A stretch of DNA of 64,000 bases from Stappia sp. MMSF_3263 (GTDB lineage: Bacteria > Pseudomonadota > Alphaproteobacteria > Rhizobiales > Stappiaceae). Position 1 is the first letter of the stretch. Each line of letters opens with the position of its first letter. Made by a program: the position numbers and the translations under genes. The notes under the pieces were generated by a model. It made no database searches, was not told the DNA's origin, and saw only the letters and a program-made list of their open reading frames with translations. Shown here in pieces: positions 39,700 to 47,643 of the stretch. Location of the stretch: NCBI RefSeq assembly GCF_030733745.1, contig NZ_JASHIK010000010.1:1-64000 (forward strand). The letters are read 5' to 3'.

Positions 39700-40500
39700 A
39701 TGGATGACTGGCGTTCGGACAACCGTCGGCAAGGCAGACGGCGCGGCGGTTCGAAGGACTATGGCGGGGACGCGGACGAATTCGGCGCTGGTTCCGATCA
39801 CGGAAAGCGCAACAAACCGGAACGCGGTGGCCGTCGCGACAATTTCGGTGAACCCGCCTGGGGCGGCCCGGACGGCGGCGAGCCGGGGTTTCCTCCGGAC
39901 AGCCAGTTTGGTGGCGGCGACCGCTTCGGCGGCGGCGATCGCGGTCCCTCGCGCTCCTTTGGCGACCGCGGCCCGGACAACCGGCGTGAGGGCGGTGGCC
40001 CGCGCGGCGGCGGTTACGGCGGTCCCCCGCGCGAAGGCGGCGGCTACGGCGCTCCGCGTGGCGGCGGCTATGGCGGCGGCGGTTCGCGTGAAGGCGGCGG
40101 CAGTTATGGCGGCCCCCCGCGTGAAGGCGGCGGCTACGGCGCTCCGCGCGGTGGTGGCTATGGCGGTGGCGGTCCCCGTGAAGGCGGTGGCGGCTATGGA
40201 GCACCCCGTGGTGGCGGTGACGCCGATCGCGGCCCCCGGCGCAGCGGCCCGCCGGCCGAGCGTGGCCCGCGGCAGCTTGGCACGGTGAAGTTCTTCAAGG
40301 CCGACAAGGGCTTCGGCTTCATCATGCCGGACAATGGCGATGCCGACGTTTTCGTCCATATCTCGGCAGTCGAGCGATCCGGCCTGACCAGTCTGGAAAG
40401 CGACCAGCGCGTCTCCTTCGAGACCGAGCCGGACCGGCATGGCAAGGGCCCCAAGGCCGTCGAGCTGAAGATCGAGGAAGGCGGCGAGCAGCCGGAGTAA
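39700..40500 (+). CDS. cold-shock-domain protein with Gly/Arg-rich repeat region
   Basis: A 266-residue fusion. Residues 1-100 are charged and disordered. Residues about 105-190 consist of repeated Gly-rich blocks of the type REGGGYGAPRGGGYGGG, akin to the RGG regions of eukaryotic RNA-binding proteins. The C-terminus (about 191-258) is a cold-shock domain with both RNA-binding motifs, KGFGFI and VFVHI. Cold-shock domains bind and melt single-stranded RNA or DNA; the Gly/Arg part may add RNA contacts or drive phase separation. The ATG at 39700 was chosen because AAGGTGA lies 7 bases before it. The coding sequence repeats itself at DNA level about every 45-60 bases, so repeat number may vary. 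Confidence 0.9.
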   Translation: MDDWRSDNRRQGRRRGGSKDYGGDADEFGAGSDHGKRNKPERGGRRDNFGEPAWGGPDGGEPGFPPDSQFGGGDRFGGGDRGPSRSFGDRGPDNRREGGGPRGGGYGGPPREGGGYGAPRGGGYGGGGSREGGGSYGGPPREGGGYGAPRGGGYGGGGPREGGGGYGAPRGGGDADRGPRRSGPPAERGPRQLGTVKFFKADKGFGFIMPDNGDADVFVHISAVERSGLTSLESDQRVSFETEPDRHGKGPKAVELKIEEGGEQPE

Positions 40501-40698
40501 CTCCCGGCGCACGCCCCCGCGGTCACCGTTCGAACATTCCGGCCGGGCCATGTGCCGGCCGGACAGGGCGCATCACGGCCAGCATATCGCGGCGGCGGTT
40601 CCGGCAAGGAGCCGCCGCCTCCCTTTTTCCCGCCGCCGGCAAGGCCCTTCCCCGGGGCCAGCGAGAGCGGCGCGGCATGGAACGCGTCACGAACCACG

Positions 40699-41220
40699 AT
40701 GATCGATATCCGTCCCTTCCTGCCCGCTGATGTCGGGGCAGCCCGCCGCGTCAATGAAGCCAGTCTTCCCGCCGTCAACAGCCTGAGCGAGGCCGAACTG
40801 CTCGCGCTCGCGGCGATGAGCGTGCACACGCTGGTCGCGGTTCGCGACGAGGACCTTGTCGGCCTGCTCGTCTGCCTCGATCAGGGCGCCGACTATGACA
40901 GCCGCAATTTTGCATGGCTGAAGAACAATCTCGGCCGTTTCGCCTATGTCGACCGCATCGCGCTGGCGCCGGAGGCACGCGGATCCGGGATCGGGCAGTT
41001 GTTCTATCGCGATCTGATCGCGCGGCTTGCCGCCGAGCCGGCACGCGCCGCCGCGCCGCTGGCCTGCGAGGTCAACACCAGGCCGCCTAACCCCGGCTCG
41101 CTGCGCTTCCACCAAAGGCTCGGCTTTGCCGAAATCGGCACGCAGGATCTCGGCGACAAGGCCGTCGTCTATCTGTCCCGGTCGCTCGCGGCCACCGCAA
41201 CGGGGAGCGCAAACCGGTGA
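40699..41220 (+). CDS. GNAT-family acetyltransferase
   Basis: A 173-residue acyl-CoA N-acyltransferase. The acetyl-CoA-binding motif is in APEARGSGIGQLFYRDLIARL (Q/RxxGxG/A type, about residues 96-112), with the LRFHQRLGFAEIG end that positions substrate. The acceptor is unknown; the protein opens IRPFLPADVGAARRVNEASLP. The gene stops with TGA overlapping the GTG start of rlmJ (GTGA), so the two are translationally coupled. The open frame further upstream to 40552 is not used. Confidence 0.87.
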   Translation: MIDIRPFLPADVGAARRVNEASLPAVNSLSEAELLALAAMSVHTLVAVRDEDLVGLLVCLDQGADYDSRNFAWLKNNLGRFAYVDRIALAPEARGSGIGQLFYRDLIARLAAEPARAAAPLACEVNTRPPNPGSLRFHQRLGFAEIGTQDLGDKAVVYLSRSLAATATGSANR

Positions 41221-42074
41221 ACTACCGCCACGCCTTTCACGCCGGCAACATCGGCGATGTCCTCAAGCATGCGACGCTCGCGCGCATCCTCACCTATCTC
41301 AAGGAAAAACCCTCCGCCTTCCGGGTGATCGACACCCATGGGGGTCTTGGCCTCTACGACCTCACCAAGGGCGAGGCCCAGCGCACCGGCGAATGGCGGC
41401 AGGGCATTGCCCGGGTGCTCGACGCGCAGCGTCCGCCCCAGGTCGAGGCGCTGCTGGCGCCGTGGCTCGACGTTGTGGCAAGCGTCAACGAGGGCGCCCG
41501 CAAGCTCGAGCGCTACCCCGGCTCGCCACTGCTCGCGCGCAAGCTGATGCGCGAGCAGGACCGGCTCACGGTAACCGAGATGCATCCGCTCGACGCGGTG
41601 AAGCTCGCCGAGCTCTTCGACGGCGACTATCAGACCAAGGCAATCGAGCTTGACGGCTGGAACGCGTTGCGCGGCTTCGTCCCGCCGAAGGAAAAGCGCG
41701 GCCTGATCGTCGTCGACCCGGCCTTCGAGGAGACCGACGAGTTCGAGCAACTCGCCTCCGGCCTCTACAAGGCGTGGCGCCGCTTTGGCACCGGCGTCTA
41801 CATGGCCTGGTACCCGATCAAGGACCGCAAGCTGGTCAAGCGCTTCTACGACGCCATGTCGGTGTCCGGTATCACCCGCATCATGGTCGCCGAGCATTTT
41901 GCGGGCCGGGCCACTGCCGACAAGCCGATGATGGGCAGCGGACTGATCATGATCAACGCGCCGTGGACGCTGAAGGGCGAGTTGGAAACCATCCTTCCCT
42001 GGCTGACAACGGTCCTGCAGCAGGGGCGCGGCGCCGAGTGGCGGGTGTTCGACCTGACCGGCGAAACCGCGTGA
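41217..42074 (+). CDS. rlmJ: 23S rRNA (adenine-N6)-methyltransferase RlmJ
   Basis: RlmJ methylates A2030 (E. coli numbering) of 23S rRNA. The 285-residue protein opens NYRHAFHAGNIGDVLKHATL, exactly as the family does. DTHGGLGLYDL (about 40-50) is the SAM-binding region. The catalytic motif expected as DPPY/F is here DPAF (Asp167), with Ala for the second Pro. A GTG start overlaps the preceding stop codon. It forms the second gene of an operon with a GNAT gene upstream and three secreted-protein genes downstream. Confidence 0.92.
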   Translation: MNYRHAFHAGNIGDVLKHATLARILTYLKEKPSAFRVIDTHGGLGLYDLTKGEAQRTGEWRQGIARVLDAQRPPQVEALLAPWLDVVASVNEGARKLERYPGSPLLARKLMREQDRLTVTEMHPLDAVKLAELFDGDYQTKAIELDGWNALRGFVPPKEKRGLIVVDPAFEETDEFEQLASGLYKAWRRFGTGVYMAWYPIKDRKLVKRFYDAMSVSGITRIMVAEHFAGRATADKPMMGSGLIMINAPWTLKGELETILPWLTTVLQQGRGAEWRVFDLTGETA

Positions 42075-42157
42075 CGGCGATCCCCGCGCCAAGGCTTGAC
42101 CGTGACGGCGCGCTGCCGCATCGTCCCCCTGTCCGCACCGGCTGAGGAGTCGCCCGC

Positions 42158-42604
42158 ATGCCTGCCCTTCACCGCCGCGCCCTGCGCGCCATCACCTGCG
42201 CTGCGGCCTTCGCCGGCTTCTGCATTTCCGCACAGGCGCAGGATCGCCCCTATTTCTCCTGGAACGGCGAACCGCGCATCCCCGCCTGCGAGGAAGCGGC
42301 GGTTCAGCGCGCGGTCATCGGCCATGTGGCGCGGGCCGACGCCGTCTATTCGGGCGGCATCACCATCCGCGAGATGCACCGCATCGTCGAGACGGGCTAC
42401 AGCGTCGACCGGCCGAGCCCCTATGCCCGCCGCTTCTGCGAGGCGCGGGCGATGATGAGCGACGGCCGCCAGCGCCGCGTCTATTATGCCATCACCGAGC
42501 ACAGCAGTTTTGTCGGCCTGTCCTGGGGTCTTGAGGCTTGCGTCGCCGGCATCGACCCATGGCGGGTCTATGACGCGCGCTGCCGCACCGCGCGCTCCTA
42601 TTGA
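42158..42604 (+). CDS. secreted protein with conserved cysteines, unknown function
   Basis: Unrecognised. A 148-residue protein with a signal peptide (hydrophobic residues about 8-26, cut near AQA-QD). The mature part has cysteines in IPACEEAAV, RFCEAR, EACVAG and DARCRT, four in total, allowing two disulfides. It stands 83 bases after rlmJ and its stop overlaps a possible TTG start of the RNase T2 gene, so it belongs to the same transcript. Its position suggests a role with the RNase in the periplasm, but nothing in it identifies that role. Confidence 0.7.
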   Translation: MPALHRRALRAITCAAAFAGFCISAQAQDRPYFSWNGEPRIPACEEAAVQRAVIGHVARADAVYSGGITIREMHRIVETGYSVDRPSPYARRFCEARAMMSDGRQRRVYYAITEHSSFVGLSWGLEACVAGIDPWRVYDARCRTARSY

Positions 42605-42615
42605 CGAGAGCATTG

Positions 42616-43287
42616 ATGCCAAGGCTATGGGCATTCGCGGGACGGCTTGCCGCCGGCCTTGTCGCCGCCGTGCTGCTGGTTGCCCTTGCCGTTGACGCGC
42701 GCGCCGAACGCCCCGGCACCTTCGACTATTACGTGCTATCGCTCTCCTGGTCGCCCTCCTATTGCGCCCGCGCCGGACGCAATGCCGACCCGACCCAGTG
42801 CCGCGCCGCCAAGCCCTTCCGCTTCATCGTCCATGGCCTGTGGCCTCAATACGAGAACGGCTACCCGGACTTCTGCGAGGCCTCGGGACCGCGCGATCCC
42901 GACTATAGGACGATCGAGAAGACACTCGACATCATGCCGAGCCGGGGCCTCGTCCGGCATCAATGGCGCAAGCATGGCAGTTGCAGCGGGCTTGCCCCGG
43001 ACGCCTATTTCGCCCTTGCCCGCCGCGCTTTTTCGAAGATCCGCATCCCGGCTGCCTTCGCCACCACCGAAAGCGGCGGACGGGTGGCGCCCGACGCCGT
43101 CGAGACGGCTTTCCGCCTCGCCAATCCGGGCCTGCGCGACAATGCCATGGCCGTCATGTGCGAACAGGGACGGCTGAGCGAAGTGCGCATCTGCCTGACG
43201 CGCGATCTGGAATTCCGCTCCTGCCGGTCCGTCGACCGAAGGGGCTGCAGACAAGGGCAGATCCATGTTCCCGCTCCCGGACGCTGA
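42616..43287 (+). CDS. ribonuclease T2 family protein
   Basis: A 223-residue exported RNase of the T2 family (E. coli RNase I relatives), which cuts RNA through 2',3'-cyclic phosphates in the periplasm. A signal peptide (about residues 1-32, cut near ARA-ER) is present. The first catalytic segment FIVHGLWP (His73) is normal. The second reads HQWRKHGSC (residues 115-123), with Gln116 where most T2 enzymes have Glu, and His120 intact. Eight cysteines are present. An ATG at 42616 was used; a TTG at 42601 overlaps the previous stop. It overlaps the DUF1176 gene by 23 bases. Confidence 0.88.
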   Translation: MPRLWAFAGRLAAGLVAAVLLVALAVDARAERPGTFDYYVLSLSWSPSYCARAGRNADPTQCRAAKPFRFIVHGLWPQYENGYPDFCEASGPRDPDYRTIEKTLDIMPSRGLVRHQWRKHGSCSGLAPDAYFALARRAFSKIRIPAAFATTESGGRVAPDAVETAFRLANPGLRDNAMAVMCEQGRLSEVRICLTRDLEFRSCRSVDRRGCRQGQIHVPAPGR

Positions 43288-44356
43288 CAGGCTCCTCCTC
43301 CAGGGTGCGGCGCGCCGGATCCCGGCCCTGCTTGCCGCCGGCCTTCTGGCCTTTTGCCTTCAGGCATTCGGCCCTGCCACATCCAGCGCGCATGCCGAAA
43401 CCTTTGGCGACTGGCAGCTGGACTGCACCTCCCCCGACCCGTGCCAACTGACGACGACGGGGGTCGAGGAGCAGAGCGGCCAGCCGCTCTACACGCTGGC
43501 GCTGCGCGCGGGCAAGACGGCACTGTCGCTGTCGTTCAGCGCCGGCCGCGCCCGTCCCGACGACGCCCGCGCAATGCAATGGGAGGTGGACGGGACACTG
43601 GTGCATGTGCTGCGCCCCGAGGAATTCGCCCCCTTCGGAGATATCGCGCATCTCTATCTCACTGACGCGGCGGCGGCCGAGCGCCTGTTCACCGCGCTCA
43701 AGGGCGGGGCACGGCTGCGTGTCTCCTATCTCGATGCGGTCGCCGACGCCCATGACGCGGTCTTCTCGCTTTCCGGGCTGAGCGCCGGGCTCAAGGCGCT
43801 CGGCGAGAGGGCAGAGGGCATCGACACCGCCCGGCTGGCGGCGCCCGACACCCTCGCCGCCCTTGCAAGGCCGAGCCGCCGGGAGATCGTCACCGCGCTC
43901 GGCATCCCCTACGCGGTGCTGGAGCGGCACGCTCGCACGAGCGACTGCGAGAGCACCGACAGCACCTCGATCGCCGGCGCGAATGTGCCTGTCGGCGTGC
44001 TCGGCAACGCCGCGACGCTCTACGCCATTCCCTGCACGGTCTCGGGCAATGCGGTCACCTACCGCCTGTACATGCGCGATTCGGGAGAAATCGGCGGCAT
44101 CGAGACCCTCGCCTTCGCCCTGCACGACCCGCGGTTCGGCTGGGTCGGCACGGACCTCCTGACCGGCGTTGCCTACGACCATGACCGCAGCCTGCTGACG
44201 GCGGAGCATGTCGGTCGCTCGGACCGCGTCTGTGGCTACCGCGCCACGTGGCGCTGGCAGGACTATGCCTTTGTTCTGGAGCGTTTCGAGGGGCCGACCG
44301 ATTGCCGAAATGCCGGAAATCCGGGTCGATGGACGCAGGTCTACCCGCTCAGATAG
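43265..44356 (+). CDS. DUF1176 family exported protein
   Basis: A 363-residue protein with a signal peptide (hydrophobic residues about 18-40, cut near AHA-ET). The mature protein shows the DUF1176 pattern: FGDWQLDCTSPDPCQL near its start, then a middle domain and a C-terminal LTAEHVGRSDRVCGYRATWRW region with two pairs of cysteines. Function unknown; such proteins are common in the periplasm of alphaproteobacteria. The ATG lies within the RNase T2 gene (23-base overlap), so it is coupled to it and ends the operon. Confidence 0.84.
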   Translation: MFPLPDADRLLLQGAARRIPALLAAGLLAFCLQAFGPATSSAHAETFGDWQLDCTSPDPCQLTTTGVEEQSGQPLYTLALRAGKTALSLSFSAGRARPDDARAMQWEVDGTLVHVLRPEEFAPFGDIAHLYLTDAAAAERLFTALKGGARLRVSYLDAVADAHDAVFSLSGLSAGLKALGERAEGIDTARLAAPDTLAALARPSRREIVTALGIPYAVLERHARTSDCESTDSTSIAGANVPVGVLGNAATLYAIPCTVSGNAVTYRLYMRDSGEIGGIETLAFALHDPRFGWVGTDLLTGVAYDHDRSLLTAEHVGRSDRVCGYRATWRWQDYAFVLERFEGPTDCRNAGNPGRWTQVYPLR

Positions 44357-44383
44357 GCCGCATGCCGGCACCGGCCGCCAGGT

Positions 44384-44638
44384 TCACTTGCGCAGCATTC
44401 CCGCGATATGCTGGCGGGCGAAATGCGGCGACAGGCGCAGCGGCTCGGTGACAAGCGCCAGCGTCGGCCGCTGGTCCGCGAAAACCTCGTTCACCGCATC
44501 ATGGTAGCGCGACATCGGCTCGTCGACGACATCCGGACGCCAGGGCGCGAAAGCCGGCCCCGAGATCACATAGACCAGAGCCGACAGGCAGATCGCCTTG
44601 CACAGCGCCCCGAAGGGAGAGTGAAGCGAAAACCGCAT
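44384..44638 (-). CDS. small membrane-anchored protein, 84 residues
   Basis: Unrecognised. An N-terminal hydrophobic helix (about residues 8-30, FGALCKAICLSALVYVISGPAFA) may be a signal peptide or anchor, followed by 54 charged residues (PMSRYHDAVNEVFADQRPTLALVTEPLRL). AAGGAC lies 6 bases before the ATG. It converges with the DUF1176 gene. Confidence 0.6.
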   Translation of the reverse strand: MRFSLHSPFGALCKAICLSALVYVISGPAFAPWRPDVVDEPMSRYHDAVNEVFADQRPTLALVTEPLRLSPHFARQHIAGMLRK

Positions 44639-44971
44639 GCCATGTCCTTTGCCGGTATCCTCGCGAAAGCCGCCTGCCGACCCGCATCGCCACGCTAGGA
44701 ACCGCGCTTTAACGAGATGTTACCGGCATGTTCGCAATTCGTTTCAAGAACGCACTGAAACCTCGACTGTTTTTCAAGCCGTGGACAAACAACGCAAAAC
44801 CGCGTTAACCAGTGTTCTGCAGTTCGAAAAAAATCGACCCGCCAAACCGGCCGCCCCATGCCAGGCAGGACATGCCAGCCAAGTCATGTCATGCGGACAT
44901 GCGAGCGAGACCGGCACCCGCCAGACCGCACGCCCCGTGCATTCCGTCCTGAGACCTTTGGGAGGCTTTAC
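44639..44971. other. divergent intergenic region upstream of GST
   Basis: No gene is supported in these 333 bases. They contain the divergent promoters of the small membrane gene and the GST gene. TTAACC occurs at 44814-44819 and GGACATGC twice in a 30-base stretch (about 44868-44905), a minor direct repeat. Open frames that continue the GST gene upstream translate this repeat and are not used. Confidence 0.5.
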
Positions 44972-45580
44972 GTGCCCGTCCTTCGTTCTTCCCCCCCGTC
45001 CCCTTTCGGCCGCAAGGTCAAGATCGCCGCCGCCGTTCTCGGCCTGAAGGATCGCATCGTCGTCGAAACGACAGACACGATGAATCCGGCCGACACGATT
45101 CGCGCACAGAACCCGCTCGGCAAGATCCCCGCACTGGTACTGGACGACGGCAGGGTGCTGTTCGACAGCCGGGTCGTGGTCGAATATCTCGATCACCTCG
45201 CCGGAGGCGGCAAGATCATCCCCGCAGGCGAGGCCCGCTTCGACGTGCTGCGGCTCGCCGCCCTTGCCGACGGCATCATGGACGCCGCCATCTTGCAGGT
45301 CTACGAGGTCCGGTTCCGCCCCGAGGACAGGCGCCATGCGGACTGGCTGGCCTATCAGGGCGAGAAGGTGGCCCGCGCGCTCGCGAGCCTGGAGGCCGAA
45401 CCGCCGGCAGCAGCCGGAAGCCTGCCCGATGCCGGACAGATCGGCCTTGCCTGTGCGCTCGGCTATCTCGACCTGCGCTTCGACGGCACCTGGCGGGCCG
45501 GGCATCCGAAGCTGGTCGCCTGGCTCGAGGCCTTCGAGGCGGCGGTTCCCGCCTTCGCCGAGACCCGTTTCACGGGCTGA
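44972..45580 (+). CDS. glutathione S-transferase family protein
   Basis: A 202-residue GST. The N-terminal thioredoxin-like domain opens VLRSSPPSPFGRKVKIAAAVLG and contains NPLGKIPALVLDDG with the cis-Pro and the VLFDSRVVVEYLD glutathione-binding Asp/Ser. The C-terminal helical domain follows from about residue 85. The catalytic Ser is likely in SSPPSPFG. GTG at 44972 was chosen because GGGAGGC lies 5 bases upstream; the 38-residue extension lacks any homology. Substrate unknown. It stands alone between the small membrane gene and a PhnD-like gene. Confidence 0.9.
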   Translation: MPVLRSSPPSPFGRKVKIAAAVLGLKDRIVVETTDTMNPADTIRAQNPLGKIPALVLDDGRVLFDSRVVVEYLDHLAGGGKIIPAGEARFDVLRLAALADGIMDAAILQVYEVRFRPEDRRHADWLAYQGEKVARALASLEAEPPAAAGSLPDAGQIGLACALGYLDLRFDGTWRAGHPKLVAWLEAFEAAVPAFAETRFTG

Positions 45581-45603
45581 GTCGGGACGCTTGCGCTGAC
45601 CGG

Positions 45604-46428
45604 TCAGGCAAGGGCCGGATATCCGAGCCGCGAGGCGGCCGTATCGCGCTCGGCGATGACCGCGTAGTCGGCAGCCTCCATCGGCACGAAGCCTTTCAGG
45701 AAGAGCGCCTCGCGCACATCGCGCGGGGCGGCCGCTATCGCCTCGGAGACGGCTTCGCGCAGAAGCTTCACCCGGGCGGCATTGCCGCGCGCCGTGATCA
45801 GCGGCAGGCCCGGCGTCGGTGGTGTCCGCAGCAGGACGCGCACGCCGCCGGTCGCCGGATCGTGAGCTTGCGCCAGGCCGAAGCTGACGGCGTCGAGCGT
45901 CGCCACCTCCGCCTCCCCGCTCGCGACCGCCGCCAGTGCCGCACGGTGCGAGCCCGTCTCGATGACTTGCGAAAACCAGGCCCGCCCGCCCGCGCGCGGC
46001 GCCAGCAGATGGCGCAAGGCGCCTTCACCCGACTGCGACCCCGGGTGGTTGAAGGCAAGCCGCGTGCCGCGCAGGTCGTCGAGGCTTTCCGCGCGGCTCT
46101 CCCGTGCGACGACGACGACGCTGCAATAGTGGCCCGGCGGGCATCCCGCGACCCCGTGATCGGGCGCGCCCAGCACGCAGACCGTATCGGCAAGGTGGCG
46201 GACAAGCGGCAACCCGCAGGTCTGGCCGACCAGCAGACCCGGATCGCGCCACAGGTCGAAAAGGTCACGCTCGCGCGCCAGCTCTGCCGGTGCCGCGAAC
46301 CCGCGTGCCTCGAGCGCGGCGCGAAGCCGCGCCCACAGCGCGTCGGTCGCCTCGCGCACTTCAGGCCAGTCATACATGGGCAGGCCGGCAATCGGCGAAC
46401 GGGGGGAAGAAGTTTCGGCGAGGGACAC
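45604..46428 (-). CDS. PhnD-like substrate-binding domain protein
   Basis: A 274-residue protein with the type II periplasmic-binding fold of the phosphate/phosphonate (PhnD) group: WRDPGLLVGQTCGLPLV, the GCPPGHYCSVVVVA strand, RLAFNHPGSQSGEGALRHLLA, SGEAEVATLDAVSFG and the C-terminal FLKGFVPMEAADY. It has no signal peptide, and no permease or ATPase gene is adjacent, so it may be a cytoplasmic sensor or orphan binding protein rather than a transporter part. A GTG at 46426-46428 preceded by GAAAGG was preferred; a downstream ATG is also possible. Confidence 0.8.
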   Translation of the reverse strand: MSLAETSSPRSPIAGLPMYDWPEVREATDALWARLRAALEARGFAAPAELARERDLFDLWRDPGLLVGQTCGLPLVRHLADTVCVLGAPDHGVAGCPPGHYCSVVVVARESRAESLDDLRGTRLAFNHPGSQSGEGALRHLLAPRAGGRAWFSQVIETGSHRAALAAVASGEAEVATLDAVSFGLAQAHDPATGGVRVLLRTPPTPGLPLITARGNAARVKLLREAVSEAIAAAPRDVREALFLKGFVPMEAADYAVIAERDTAASRLGYPALA

Positions 46429-46527
46429 GGCAGGCCTTTCGATGGAGATAACGCCTCGAAAGGCTAAGGCAGCAGAGCGGACGCTGGCAAGGTCGGCGGC
46501 CGAGGGCACAGTGCGTGGCCTGGAAAC

Positions 46528-46563
46528 GCAAGGAGGGAGCCCGTTGCCGGGCTCCCTCCTTGC
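46528..46563 (-). terminator. intrinsic terminator of the porin gene
   Basis: A perfect 15-base stem (46528-46542 with 46549-46563) with a GTTGCC loop lies 20 bases after the outer-membrane protein stop codon. On the minus strand it is followed by CGTTTCC, a short U-rich stretch. The stem is among the strongest in the window. Confidence 0.85.
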
Positions 46564-46582
46564 AGGTTGCAATCCGTCAGGA

Positions 46583-47254
46583 TCAGAACTTGTAGCTCAT
46601 GCCGAAACGGACCTGGTTGTTGTCGAGATCCGTCTTGTAGGTCTGACCACCGATAGCGAACTTGTCGCTGCCGTAGTTCTGGTACTGGTATTCGACGCGA
46701 GCCGTGATGTTCTGCGTCACGGCGCCCTCGATACCCGCACCGGCCGTCCAGCCGACCCGTACGGAATCCTTGGAGACACCGTTCGCGGCCGCATCGATGT
46801 CGGCGATCGCCATACCGCCGGTACCGAAGACCAGGAAACGGTCGAAGGCCCAGCCGGCACGGGCACGCAGCGTGCCGTTCCAGTCGCTCGACGTCTTGTA
46901 GTTGACGCCGGCGACCGTGCGCGACTTCTCGATGTCGCTGAGGCTGAAGTCAGCCTCGGCGCCGAGCAGGAACTCCGGCGTCAGCATGTAGTTGTAGCCG
47001 GCGTGGACGCCGCCCGTGACGCCGTTGTCGCGGGTGTTGAAGCGACCGGTGACGGCGTTGTTGGTTTGAAAGTCGGACCAGTTCCACCCGAGATGCCCAC
47101 CGAAATAGAACCCGGACCAGTCGAACCGCTCCGCGGGAACGGGCTCGTTGTAGGTATAGGGTTCGGCAGGCTGCGGAAGGTCGGCCGCGAGTGCCGGAGC
47201 ACTCGCCGCGACGGCGGCGGCGATCGTCAAACCGGCTGCAGCGAGACGCTTCAT
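46583..47254 (-). CDS. outer-membrane beta-barrel protein (Omp25/Omp31-like)
   Basis: A 223-residue outer-membrane protein. A signal peptide (residues 1-24, cut after ALA) is followed by WSGFYFGGHLGWNW, the recurring opening of Rhizobiales Omp25/Omp31-type 8-stranded barrels, then alternating strands and a terminal Phe (FGMSYKF), the signal for Bam-mediated insertion. Such proteins are abundant and maintain envelope integrity. GGAG lies 7 bases before the ATG; a strong terminator follows. Amino-acid composition (many Asn, Tyr, Gly, Asp) fits. Confidence 0.92.
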   Translation of the reverse strand: MKRLAAAGLTIAAAVAASAPALAADLPQPAEPYTYNEPVPAERFDWSGFYFGGHLGWNWSDFQTNNAVTGRFNTRDNGVTGGVHAGYNYMLTPEFLLGAEADFSLSDIEKSRTVAGVNYKTSSDWNGTLRARAGWAFDRFLVFGTGGMAIADIDAAANGVSKDSVRVGWTAGAGIEGAVTQNITARVEYQYQNYGSDKFAIGGQTYKTDLDNNQVRFGMSYKF

Positions 47255-47643
47255 TTGATTACTCCGAGTTACACGATGGATTATTCAGACAGGCGGGCAA
47301 TTGCCCAGCCGCTGCCCGGCCCCCAACACGGAACATATGGCGATCGAATGTGGCGACGCCCGTCACGAAATGCGGTGATCTGGGGGCAAGTGATGATTTT
47401 TTGGTGACGTGGTAAGCAATCGGTTACCATGCGGAACGGGCGGGAAATGCCGCCGACCGGGCCGTTTTCGCATGCCTGTACCCCCACATCCGGGCTTTTC
47501 ATCCGCATTCGAATGCATATATACGGCTGGTCACACGCAGGCTGGAGTGAACCAGACGGGCTCGCCCGGACCTTTCCGCCGCGCCCGTGTCCAGCTTGCC
47601 TCGCTTTTCACATTGTCTCCGCAGCGCCGGGTGCCCTAGCTTC
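47255..47643. other. divergent promoter region of porin and exchanger genes
   Basis: No gene is supported here. A perfect inverted repeat GGTAA-N8-TTACC is at 47411-47428, and AT-rich stretches at 47393-47404 and TATATA near 47517-47522 look like promoter elements for the Ca/Na exchanger. Strong porin genes usually have long, regulated leaders, which would explain the length of this gap. Confidence 0.5.

Noticed and set aside
39980-40200. CRISPR-like repeats
   Set aside because: The repeats are in frame, unequal in spacing and encode Gly/Arg-rich protein sequence; there are no spacers.
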